A stretch of 64,000 bases of DNA from positions 49,983,114-50,047,113 of the forward strand of contig NC_059079.1 of assembly GCF_020497125.1 (NCBI RefSeq). The letters run 5' to 3'. Both the position numbers and the translations under genes were made by a program. The notes beneath the pieces are model-generated. The model had not been told where the DNA came from. It searched no databases and saw only the letters and a list, made by a program, of their open reading frames with translations. Each line of letters opens with the position of its first letter. Position 1 is the stretch's first letter. This document shows, in pieces, positions 45,726-56,805 of this stretch. Source of the DNA: Mauremys mutica (taxonomy: Eukaryota > Chordata > Testudines > Geoemydidae).

Positions 45726-48700
45726 AATTAACAAGATCAGATACTTATGTTTCAATTTGTACTTTATATAGTGGTGTTTTAGAAGCACAACCTTATAGCA
45801 GAAAAAAAGATTATGAGAAAGAAATATCTTAAAAACATGAGCTATATTTCCATAATTATACTAATGAAGTGGAGTTTCTTAATGCATTCAATCATAAAAA
45901 CAGATCCCAACTACTAGCTGCCTTCAAATGAGAAACAGGTTTCACACAGCTAGAGAGCAACTCAGACAAAAATTATAAATATTATAGAAGCAGGCCAAAA
46001 ATCAAAATTGGCTATGAAACCACATAAGACCTACATTTCCCTTTAGCTCACTGTATATCCCTATTCACATCTAAGATCACAGAAACACACAAAGGTCGGA
46101 AATTGTTTCTACCAGAAGCTGACATGATACAGCAATTAGGGCAAGAGGAAGCTTCCTTAATGGCCTGACAAAGCTTCAACATGTTAATTTTTAATGAATC
46201 CAAATGGCTTAAACAAGCCATGCTGGGATAGGTGAAGAGTTCCAGTTGTTACCTTTAAGAGTGCTAGCCTTTTTACTTGTCATTCTGCATTTCAAAATGC
46301 TGCACAACTTTTCTCAGATTAGAATTTAAGGCCACTCCTGACTTAGTTGTGTGCTGTTTTGTCTCCAAAAGTTTTGTCTGCATAAAACTGCCAAAATGTG
46401 TCACAGCTCTTTATAATAATGTGAAATCTGAGACAGCAGATCTTTGGGACATTGAATAGTGGTAAGAAAAACATTAAGGCCTACATTTTGAATAGCTTTA
46501 ACACAGCTGCATGGGGGAATAAGAGCTCCCCCACTTCCTGCACATGATCTTGTCATGGTTACCTGGATGATGGTTGCAGGGGTGGGGGAGCAGGGCCTAT
46601 ATATACAATATTCTCCTGCTTGCACAAGGAGAAGAAAGGGAGTGACAAGTGCAGGCAGTGAGCAGAATGATGGAGCCTCTGCTGTCCCCCACTTAGCCAC
46701 TAATTACCACCTGGTCTGGCACAACATGGGGATTAAGCTGTCCCCACCACCCACAAGGAGATGAAGAAATGTATATCCCCTCCAAAATAAAAGTGGATCA
46801 GAAAAGGTGCTGTGACTCTGATCCACAGTTCCTACTTAGCATTCCTCTTAGAGAGGCACAGCCATGGAACACCTATTACTCGGGGCCAGGAGCAAAGCTT
46901 CAGTCTAGTCTTAAACTCCTGTCACCTGTTTTGTGGTAACAAAGGTGTTTTTTCCCCTTATGGATTGCATGCTGGTATCTAAAGAAAATATTTTAGCCAT
47001 TTTAGGCCACTTTACCACAGAACCAGTCTATTTTCTGCGCTATACCAACCTCTCATTTTACTGTATGGAAGTTCAAGTTGTATTGGAAAACTGTGTTGTC
47101 ACAAAGAAAATGAGATGGGCAGCAGTGTCACACAAGGTCCAAGCTTAGAGCCCTGGAATTAAGGGTGCGATCCTACTTCTACTGAAGCCAATAGAAAAAA
47201 AGCTGACGTCAGTGGGAATGAGATTGGGTGCTGTAAAGTGGGAACTGGGTGCCTACTGTATCAGTCCAAAAAAATAGAAACGTGATTTTTTTATGAATGC
47301 TATTAATTTATTTTTGTTTAGCAAATCATTTAAACTGATTCTGATTTTCATCACATGTATTGATCGTTCAGCATTTTCCAGATAAAGTGAGAATAATTCA
47401 TCCAAACTGTTGATCATCTGAAAATTCTTCAGTTTGAAAGTTCACAATCCAGTATTTGGTTGGTCACATGAGGTGAACCACACACCGATGACATGAATTT
47501 TAAGATGGAAAAATATTTGTGTTAATGTTTATGAAAACATTGCTGATTCATGTGTATTTTCACAAATACCTTTGCAGGTTCTGAATATTGGTCAGTAACA
47601 GATAATGTGCCCCAGCAAATCACAAACCAAAGCAAACTTAGCATTTATAAATCCTTTTTGTTACTATTAAAGCAGCTCTGCCCAGAAGTATGACAGTCTA
47701 GTTCTCATATATGTACCAGAGGTTTGAAATGACTGCTTTAGAAAACCAAATGAACTTTCTCTCCCCAATCTCTATAATCTGTTGAAAGACCTAAAGTTGT
47801 ACACACTATCCCTTTCATTAATTAGTTGGACCTCTTCATTTCAGATGGAGTTTTGTTATTATGAATTTCAGGAAAAGGGGTAAGTCATAAGATGATTAGC
47901 TCATGCTCCTGTGGAAGGCAAACGAAGCTAATTAAAACTCTAGAAGTTGTGTAAGTCACTATCAGAAAAACAAATATAATGAAATGCTATCCTTACTTTT
48001 AATTATCTTTGTATTTGTGCATTTAATATAAAGCCTATAATGTAATACCACATGACATAAGCTATCTTTTGAAAAGCAGTTTCTGCCATTTCAGGAAGAA
48101 TGTGGGTATAGAGTCCTTCTGATTTAAAATTCATATATCATTTATAAGATAACGCTGTTTTTTATTAGTAACTAAAATACTAAACATTAGTTTTATTAGT
48201 AACACCACAAGAAATGGCTTATAATTTTTTACTTTGAACATTTAATACCTTACTTTCAAACCCCATCAATTTATGAGCTGATTCAGTGCCTAGGGACAGT
48301 CTTCATTTGAAAAACTCCTTTTGTTTAGAAACATACTCATCTGTATACAGCTGTGTCAGTATCAGTCTAAACAACAGCTTCTAATAGGGTTTTGTTAACT
48401 ACATGTTTTCTTGAAATAAAATTAAGCAGAATATTTATTCCAGTGGCACATGAGCCTTTTTAAAATGAATTAACACGATAAATTAAAATGAAGGGTCACC
48501 GACAAAGTATAGCTAATTTCAGACGTGCTAATTCAGTGGGATGTAAGGCTCCAGGCCCAATTTTCCTCTTGAGCTAGATAAAGGGCCAAACTCTGTTACC
48601 CTTGCGTTTAATAGCACCTTACTCCAAATATCCCACTAATATGTATAGGTCTACTCTTGGAGTAAAGTGCTGTTCACCATGAGTCAGAAATCTGACTCAG

Positions 48701-49340
48701 GCCTTGAGTCAGGAGTTTCTCAATTGGAGTCATGCTGACATAAATCACAGGAGAATCATTCCCTAGATTTTGTGTGTGTCAGTAACTACCTTGAAAAGAA
48801 AGAAGTATATAAATATTGTCATGGTCTTTCCTCCCAGATGCCTTGATACCATATCCATTCAGTGCTCTTTCAGAGAATGCAGTCGGAATATTTAAGGACT
48901 CCCAGAATAACATAACTATCTCTGGCTTGGTTTGGAATATGACAATATTTTCCTGGGGGTCTGGACCTGTGATTCAAACACACTTGTGTTTGCCCTGCTA
49001 ATAAATTCAGAACACTTATGCACTGATAATCACAGGTAATCTGCCTCCAAGAAATGCCCTAAAAGAAGTGTCTTAAATAAAAGGCATTCAAAGGGAATTT
49101 TATTATGCCACTTGTACACTTTCTCAACAAATAAAAAATACATAAGAAACACGAGTGAAGAATAGAATAACCCTTCTCATCAGAATGATTTAAATTAATT
49201 TGACTTTAACAGAGCTGCTCATGACCAGCACTCCTCAGGTTCTAGTCCTGATTTGACAGTTCCAGGGTACTCTACTCTAGGTGGTTTGTTTTAGGAGAGA
49301 GCTTTTTATTTCAAGTTTGTGTCCCCTAATCTCATCCAAT
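45726..49340. other. no gene seen
   Basis: AT-rich low-copy DNA. Short stretches at 47165-47235 and about 48580-48760 resemble ancient palindromic repeats. No coding or RNA gene signal. Confidence 0.5.
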
Positions 49341-49341
49341 T

Positions 49342-49346
<5 letters not shown>

Positions 49347-49373
<27 letters not shown>
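49347..49373 (+). repeat. (GA)n microsatellite, 27 bp
   Basis: An uninterrupted run of GA dinucleotides. Confidence 0.98.
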
Positions 49374-49374
49374 T

Positions 49375-49690
49375 GTCAGTCAGTCATTGGAGCATGGATT
49401 TGGGTCTCCCACATTGTAGGTGAGTGCCTTAAGCAATGGGCTATTGTCAGAGTCACTCATTTTCACTCTCTCTGTATTAAATACTTAATAGTCATTAGGC
49501 TAAAGTGGAACAGTGTTTACAGGAAAGTACAGAATACTCCATAAATCAGTTGTTATGGCACTCACCTGAGAGGGAGGAGAGCTGGGTTCAAATCCATGTT
49601 CAACATTTGGCAGAGGGGGCATTTTAGTCTGAGTCTCCAACATTCTAGAGAAGCATGTTAACCAATGGGCTAGAGGTTATAAGCATGGGG
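49375..49690. repeat. palindromic tRNA-like repeats
   Basis: One arm (tttgggtctcccacattgta to cttaagcaatgggctattg) lies at 49390-49445 and a two-armed copy at 49555-49690, with a B-box-like gggttcaaatcc in its left arm. Homologous to 1645-1766. Confidence 0.5.
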
Positions 49691-49724
49691 TGGTGGCCAC
49701 TACCACTTTTCTTTTGTGAGAAAA

Positions 49725-50035
49725 GGCTTAGACGCTTAACTCCAGGAGAAGAATCATGGCTGTGAACCCCAAGCAGAGGATGATACCTCCTCACCAGCCC
49801 AGACTTCGCTGCTTAACTCCATTTTGATGGGTGGAACCTAAGCCTCTCCTCAGCGTTTCCTATTGGTTCTCTTAGGTGGTTCCCCATTTAACATAGTGAC
49901 TTTTCTGAATCCCATTCTTAGAAACCTAATGCTCCTCATGCATGGAATAGGCAGTTGGGGAGCCTACGCAGGGGCTGTGGATTGCTTTAGGTGGCAGAAC
50001 ACGTAATGTTAGGTGATGTAATGGTAAGCGTAAGT
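49725..50035. repeat. dispersed repeat Y, copy A
   Basis: Shares with 51940-52330 the strings ttaggtgatgtaatg (there ttaggtgatgtgatg) and ggagcctacgc (there ggagcctaactc). This is an old, non-coding repeat. Confidence 0.4.
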
Positions 50036-50039
50036 CACC

Positions 50040-51090
50040 TTTGTGGAGCTAGCCCTATGTGGGGATCTGCAGAGTTCCATCTTGTTCTTCCTCTCCAATG
50101 TGTATAAGAATTTGGGAAGATTATTGAGCAAACATCTGCTCTAGTACCCACTACAATCACGCAGATGACACCCAATTCTATTCCCCTCTGTGACAGGGTA
50201 CAGCTCACCACACTGTTGCCTCCTGGCGGCTGTCACAGGAATTAGCTCTGCTCGCCAGGGTGCCCTCCTCCAGTGGTGCCTCACCACCATCACTTTTATT
50301 CCAGAACCCATGCCACTCCCAGGACTGAGGCATCCTCTTCAGTGCCACACTGTGGTCCCCCCTTCTGAGGGACCTGCAATCTCTGTCCAGACACTTCTGT
50401 CAGTGGCAACTGTGGTTCATTTTCCGTCAGTGGCAACTGGGCTGCTCCCCGTGATCTCCAGCACCCTCTTCTGCCCTTACCTGAGGTCTCAGCCTCAGCC
50501 TGAACGCCCAGCCAGCCAGGAGCTCTCTCTAGCTCCCGCAGTCCCTGCTTGCAGCACTGCACTGTCCCAGGTGTTGGCACACCTTCCTCCTGTTAGGAGC
50601 CTAGTCTTCTTCCCTGGAGCTCCAGTGAGCTACTCAACTCTGCTGTGCCCTGCAATCCTTCTTATATGAGCCTGCCGGGCCATGACTAGCTGCTCCTCTC
50701 AGTCCCTTTCTAATTGGCTGCCTCAAGCACAGCATCTCAAGGGCTGCTTTTAACCCCTTTTCTGCCAGTGATGGGCAGCTGGCCCATCAGTTCCTGTCTC
50801 ATCCAATGCAGCAGGTTGTGCTAAATGCTTTATCCAGTGTTTGGGGTGCAGCTGAGAATTAGATGGTTGAAGCTCACTCCAAATCAGACAAACAATGTTA
50901 GTAGTTTGGGGTGAGCAACCAACAGGTGTGGAGAGGATTCTATCTGTCTCATTGATAGAGGATGTATACACCTGTCAATTTTTTTTTACTGGAGTTCACA
51001 ACACTGGGGCTTTGTTATCCCCCAATCTGCTGTTGGACAATCTTATAGCAAAGGCAGCAGCAAGGAATGGTTTCCCTCTTTAGTTTTTTT
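50040..51090 (+). mobile_element. L2-clade LINE fragment, split by an LTR
   Basis: Before the LTR, a frame-shifted reading gives SSILFFLSNVYKNLGRLLS followed by ADDTQFY-like codons (gcagatgacacccaattcta), matching the RT motifs B and C of L2-type elements. After the LTR come RWLKLTPNQTN and FTGVHNTGALLSPNLLLDNL, corresponding to the thumb and downstream region. No CR1 in the window carries this version. Confidence 0.6.
50193..50789 (-). mobile_element. probable solo LTR in L2 LINE
   Basis: The sequence between the two L2 halves is GC-richer and non-coding. On the minus strand it starts near TGATGGGCCAGCTGCC, has a catataag TATA-like box (rc of 50661-50668) and ends near CTGTACCCTGTCACA. L2 continuity fixes it as an insertion. 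No target duplication could be read. Confidence 0.55.
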
Positions 51091-51939
51091 TGAGCTGGGA
51101 GGGATACAATGAATTTATGTGATGTCTAATTGGTTATTTTCTAATGTTGATGTTGGAGACTTGAGCCTAGGACAGGATTTTGTTTTTATATTGGACAGTA
51201 ATATTATTAAATACTGTATATAAAGCTAGTCAAAACTTTTTATAAACTGTGCTTTATTTACAAAATCTGTAGCTACAAGTTCTCATCTTTCTTTTAGCTG
51301 ATAGATTGAAAACTGAAGAAGGACCTGATTGCATTAAAATATCTTCATTATACATGCTTTGAAAAAGTGTATAGATGATATAATTTAATTGTTCATGATC
51401 CAGATTACAAAGAATATAAAACCAGACCATATATTTCCCCCCACTCTCGGCCATTGCTTCACCACCAGTAAATTAGAGCTCAGATTCAATGCTTTGTGAA
51501 AGAAAGTGGAAAGTAATGCAGTTTCTGCCCATATCTATATTTATTCATATATAGAACGTCACATAATGCCAGCTAAAACAGAAGGACATTGTTCAGTTAA
51601 TGGTTTACACTGACCTCATTAACTACAAGACTGAATTCCAGTCTAGTTTTACCAAGAACACATGCTATTGTTAATACACAAACCCTAATCAAGTTCAAAA
51701 GTGAAGGAAAAAGGGCCAGAGTTTTAAAAGCTAGCCTTCTTTTATTGGACCTCTATCTTAGAGGCACATTGTTATGCCTACAATTATACATATGTACAAC
51801 ATACATGTATGCATGTAGTTTGTTTAAATGCCTATCAGATTTTTTTTGGGGGGGAGTAGCTACCTCTATTAGGCAGACAATTAAGGATGGGACACACAAA
51901 AAGGTACTTAGATAACATTTTAGGCACCCATGCAATCCA
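51091..51939. other. no gene seen
   Basis: Low-copy AT-rich DNA. Confidence 0.5.
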
Positions 51940-52330
51940 AAAACCCCCCACTCTGTCGTCATCTAAGTTTGTAGGCACCTATATTCTCTCAGTGTCTAAG
52001 ATTTTGTAGTAAAAGTTCCCTAGGCACCTATGTTCCAGCCCCTGAGAACATACATTGCTCCCTCATTCTATGTGCAGAACTCCAAGAGAGTGGCATGCAC
52101 CCATCTCACTGAATCTTCTGTTGGCTAGCTTAGAGAGCTCCCTGCCTAGTCTGGTGGTTTTTGGAGATCACACTCTGAGGCACCTGTCTCTCCCCATGCA
52201 TTGTATCAGGATTCTAGGAGCCTAACTCAGACTTTCTGTATTGCAGTGTCATTCCTGTGGTTTTCTAGGTGCCTAAAATTTAGGTGATGTGATGCTGAGC
52301 ATTGCAATGTTTAGGTGACCATACCTGTAC
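51940..52330. repeat. dispersed repeat Y, copy B
   Basis: Contains repeated taggcacctat- and taggtgcctaaa-like strings on both strands. Related to 49725-50035. Confidence 0.4.
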
Positions 52331-53083
52331 CTGCATTTAATGGCTAGGCTAAAACAAGGGGAGGCTGATTTGTTAAAAATCTCACCCAAAATATCTCTAA
52401 AACTACTAAAGGGGAGATGATACAAGGCAAAATATTCAATAGATATGAAGAAAACGAAATTGATTCAGTGAGAGAAACTTTTCATTGGTTGCCAGTGATG
52501 TTAGATTGGGCAAAACCTACTCACACTGCTGCAATGCTTGCTGTCTAAAAATCACCATTGCTCAGGGTCACACAATCTAGCTGTATACTGTTTGGAAACA
52601 ACCTTCCTTTGGTGCAGGAGAGAAAGGAGGTGGGAAAATATCAGAGCTGGTTCCTGATTTTGAGAGCCTGCCACAGCACATCTTAGGTTTGCTGCCACCT
52701 AACTCTGTTTGATCTCTTGTTTCAGGGTTCTTAACAGACTCTGTGACAGTAGAGGATTGGCATAGTGTAACTCTGCCATATCCCCTATGTTAGAGGTAGG
52801 GGCAGAAGGGAACGGGTTCTGGTTGCCGGGCAGATGCATCAGCAGAATTCACCTACACCAGCGTAGTTTCTCTATTTCAGTGGTGCCAATGGGCTATAGC
52901 CTGATCAGAAAATCTAACACATCAACTTGTACACACTAACTCAACAACCTTGTGAGCAGGGCTTTCAACAAGATTCAAAGGAGGCAGGTGACAAAAGCCC
53001 ACATATAAAAAATGTATTAAAAAAATGGTGACCTTAACAGAGGGCTAAATGTTGCGAGGACGAGGAATGGAAAATTACATTAG
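52331..53083. other. no gene seen
   Basis: Low-copy DNA. Confidence 0.5.
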
Positions 53084-53149
53084 GATCATAGAATCATGGG
53101 ACTGTAAGGGACATCAAGAGGTCATCTAGTTCAGTCCCCTGCATAGAAG
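53084..53149 (-). mobile_element. CR1 3'-terminal fragment, antisense
   Basis: Reads atcatagaatcatgggactg, then agaggtcatctagttcagtc. It abuts the 5' end of the forward CR1 that follows. Confidence 0.8.
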
Positions 53150-54162
53150 AAGCCAGGGAAAAAGTAGTGAGGGGATCTGGGCAACATCTGAGATACCTAT
53201 GCACAATGCAAGCAGGAGGGGAAATAAACAGGAAAAAAATAGAAGTATTAGTCCAGAAGCTAACTTAGCATCAGAGAGTTGGTGGGATAAGTCTCATGAC
53301 TGGAATATTGGTATAGAGGGGTAAAGCTTGTTCAGGTGAGGCAGGCAGGGGAAAGGAGAGGAGGTGTTGTATATGTTCTTGATGTATTAATGCATTTGTT
53401 CTATATGCACCTGTTCTGACGTCCAGAAGGAGGCGGGGGGCAGAACAATTAAAAGTCTGAATGAAGTTAAAAAGGGGAAAAAATATGGGTGATGTCATGG
53501 TATGGGTTTACTGTGGACTACCTAATCAAAAGGAGAAAGAAGCAGAACAAATACAAGTAATAACCAAAACAAAAGACATGTTAGTAATGGGGGACTTTAA
53601 GTTCCCAGATATCTGTTGGGAAAGTAATTCAGCAAAACACAAATTTCCAATAATTTCTTGGAATGTACCGAGGACAACTTTTTGTTTCAGAAGGTGGAGG
53701 AAGTAGCCAGAGGCACAGCCATTTTAGACTTGATTTTGATTAACAAGGAAGACTTGATTGCAACTCCTGAAAGCAATGTGGATGCAAATGATCATGAAAT
53801 AATGATTTCATTATTCTAAGTAGAGGCAGGAGTAAAAGCAGCAGAATAAGGACACTGAACTTCAAGAAAAGCAGACTTTAACAAATTCAGAAACTGACAG
53901 GAAGAAAATCTAAGGGAAAATAGAGTTCAGACGAACTAACAGTTACCTCAAAGAAACACTATTAAAGGTGTAACAGCAAACTATCCTAATGAAAAGGAAA
54001 GATAGGAAGAACACTAAAAGGTCAATTTGGCTCCATCAGGAGCTCTTTAATGACCTGAAAAATCAAGTGAAAATCCTACAAAAAAAGTGGAAACAAGAAC
54101 CAATTCCTAAGTACAAAAGAATAGCACAAGGCATGTAGTGACCAAGTCAGAAAGGATAAGGC

Positions 54163-54186
54163 AAAAAAAAAAAAAAGAAAAAAAAA
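54163..54186 (+). repeat. A-rich tract in CR1
   Basis: A run of 14 A, one G and 9 A, probably slippage expansion in an old CR1. Confidence 0.9.
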
Positions 54187-54537
54187 GGAGTTACACTTAG
54201 CAAGGGACATAAAAGTCAATAAGAAAGGTGTTTTCAAATACATTAGGAACAAGAGAAAGATAAAAGAAAGTATAAGTTCCTCTACTTAGCAGGGAAGGAC
54301 AGCTAATAACAGATGACATCAAGAAAGCTGATTTCACTTCAGTCTTCACTAAAGAGATTGTAACCAGATAGTAAACTTTATTTCCTTATTTGAAAAGATT
54401 GCTGACTTAATGGGTAGAAAGGAAGCTATAGACATGATATATCCTGATTTTAGTGGGATTGTGTCAAAAGCCTTACATGATATTCTCATAAGCAATCTCA
54501 GGAAATATGGTCTTGATTAAATTACTATAAAAGGTAG

Positions 54538-54764
54538 GTGAAAAACTGGTTAAGAGACTGTACTCAAAAAGTAGCTATCAGTTGTTCACTGTCAAACTCT
54601 GGGGCCATATCTAATAGGGTTTCTGTTCTGAGTCTGGTAATATTCAATATTTTCTTTACCAACATGGATACTGGAGTGGAAAGTATGCTTATAAAATTTG
54701 CAGATAACAGCATGTTGGGTGGGGTTGCTAGCATTTTGGAAGACAAGTGTAAGCAGAGTCAGGA
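54538..54764 (+). pseudogene. CR1 ORF2 reverse transcriptase, palm region
   Basis: Carries KNWLRDCTQKVAI, a decayed motif B (SNRVSVLSLVIFNIFF) and ESMLIKFADNSMLGGV, where the catalytic pair of FADD reads FADN. The frame runs from there into the LTR, so its annotated end would be artefactual beyond 54764. Confidence 0.85.
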
Positions 54765-56016
54765 TGAGATCTACCCTGACATCTGGTGGTACATTATGAG
54801 GAGTGGGCAAAGGAATTTTAGGAATGTGCATTTGCATTGGTAAACCCACTCCACTTAGCATAACACACAGCAGCATGGGATGGTTATTTTCACACTGTGG
54901 AATCCCCAATTTCTTTGTTATTGGGGCAGGAAGGAAAAAAAGGGTCTGTTACCTTAATTATGTGAATGAGGAACTATGAGACTGCTTTATGACAGAAATG
55001 ACTCAACCTACATTAAATAGTACTTGCTAGACAAGGGACATCGGTTCCAAAACCCAGTGAAGGCAGAGAGGCTGGGGACTGGTGTGTGTACCTGATGGTA
55101 TGGGCCCCTTTTGAGGGCCTGGAACACCAATTGCACTTCCTCCTCTCTCCACTGTTAAAGAGCAGAGCTAATTTTGAATCCTTTAGGAGTGCATCTGGAG
55201 GTTGCTGACCTGAATTCACGTTGGGCCATGTGGCAGTTGGGCTCTCCTACTACAAGTTGAAATCACTAAAAGAGCTAAGCTTACTAAGCTGAGATCACTG
55301 AATGCTGTGTTAAGTAGTGGGAGAGTCTGAAGATCTATCACCAAGCAGCTGGCAGAGCGGAGCAGTCTGCAGCATGTTGGAGCAGCCCATGGAACAGTGA
55401 GCAGTGTGGAGCGGTTTGTGGGGATGGCTGACATGGTTCACGGGTCTGCTGGAGGAGCGGCACAGCTGGTGGAGTGGAGCCAGTCGTGGTGAAGGCTGCA
55501 GCAGAACTCCACGGAGAAGCGGGGCAGTCGGCCCTGGCCCACGTAAGGTGTCCCTAGCACCCTGTGTGTGCGACCCCCCCCCCATTTCCACCCAGGCTGG
55601 GGGGGGTAAGACGCTGCAGATAAACTTTTGAACTCTGGGGTGGCATTGACCGGAGACTGAGACTTTTGGGTTGTTGGACTTTGGGGTGATTGGACTTAAG
55701 ACCCTAAGGATAGTGCCAAATGTACTTGGAGGTGGGTTTTTGCTTATGGTTTGTGTATAGTCCTGTTTGTGGTGTCTCTCCAACGTGATGCCACATTGTT
55801 TCCCTCCTTTATTAAAAGGATTTTGCTACACTCAGACTTCGTGCTTGCGAGTGGGGAAGTATTGCCTCCTAGAGGCGCCTGGGGGGGTGGTATGTAATTG
55901 TCCCAGGTCACTGGGTGGGGGCTCGAGCCAGTTTTGCATTGTGTTATTGAAACGGAACCCCTGGATACTGAACCCGGTCCTTGTTGCTGCCAACTCAGAG
56001 GGGCAGAAGGGTTACA
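54765..56016 (+). mobile_element. solo LTR in CR1, 1,252 bp, 5-bp TSD
   Basis: Begins TGAGATCTACCC and ends GGGTTACA. The flanks cagga (54760-54764) and caaga (56017-56021) match at 4 of 5. CR1 ORF2 reads on after it (RIKKDLDKLENWF). An attaaa polyadenylation variant near 55811, followed by a G-rich block, suggests plus orientation. No internal region is present. Confidence 0.8.
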
Positions 56017-56805
56017 CAAGATTAGAATTAAAAAAGACCTTGATAAATTGGAGAATTGGTTTGAAATAAAGATGAAATTCAATAAATACAAGTACTAAAT
56101 TTAGGAAGGAGGGGGAAAAATCACATGTAAAACTATATAAAAGAACCTGATGGTGATAGTGGATCACAAATTGAATAAATCAATGATGTGATGCAGTTAT
56201 GACAAAGGCTAATATTCTGTGGTGTATTAACAGGAGGGTTGTATGTAGGACATGTGGTAGTTATCGAGCTCTACTCATCAATGGTGAGGCCTCAGCTAGA
56301 GAATGGTGTCCAGTTCTGGGTGCCATGCTTTAACAAAGATGTGAACAAATTGAAGAGAGTCCAGAGGACAGTGACAAAAATAGTACAAGTTTTAGAAAAC
56401 TTAATCTATGAGGAAAAAGTTTAAAAAAATGAGTGTGATTAGTTTTGAGAAAATAAGACTAAGCAGGGGGATCTGATAAAGTCTTCAGATATGTTAACTG
56501 CTGTTATTAAAAGATGACTGCCCTCCATTTCCACTGAAAATAGGACAAGAATTAATGGGCTTAGTATGCAGCAAGGGAGATTTAAGTTAGATATTATGAA
56601 AAATCTAACTATAAATGTACTTAAGCACTCAAATAGGCTTCCAAGAGAATGGATTGCAGAAACCCTGCCAATGGAGGCTTAAGAAGAGGTCAGATAAACA
56701 CCTGTGAGGTATGGTCTAGGTATACTCGGTCCTGCCTCAGGGTGGGGCTGGACTAGATGACCTCTGAAGGTCCCTTTTAGTCCCACATTTCTATGATTCT
56801 GTGTA

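Larger units (their letters stand above)
53150..56805 (+). mobile_element. CR1 LINE, forward, split by solo LTR
   Basis: Starts in the endonuclease (WWDKSHDWNIGIEG-like at about 53280, MLVMGDFKFPDICW at 53578), continues through RT (54538-54764) and after the LTR to the C-terminus and 3' UTR. It ends ttctatgattctgtg at about 56800. All frames are broken by many stops. Confidence 0.9.

Noticed and set aside
49340..49380. GA tract as a possible promoter element (GAGA site)
   Set aside because: An uninterrupted dinucleotide microsatellite with no neighbouring gene. Simple slippage suffices.
50190..50669. A 159-codon plus-strand frame
   Set aside because: It lies wholly in the LTR-like insertion, on the strand opposite to its inferred transcription, with no domain and a C-rich composition.
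52877..52900. cagtggtgccaatgg as another hAT end
   Set aside because: No matching inverted end or 8-bp duplication could be found downstream.
55310..55783. A 157-codon minus-strand frame
   Set aside because: Lies inside the solo LTR at 54765-56016 and has no domain.
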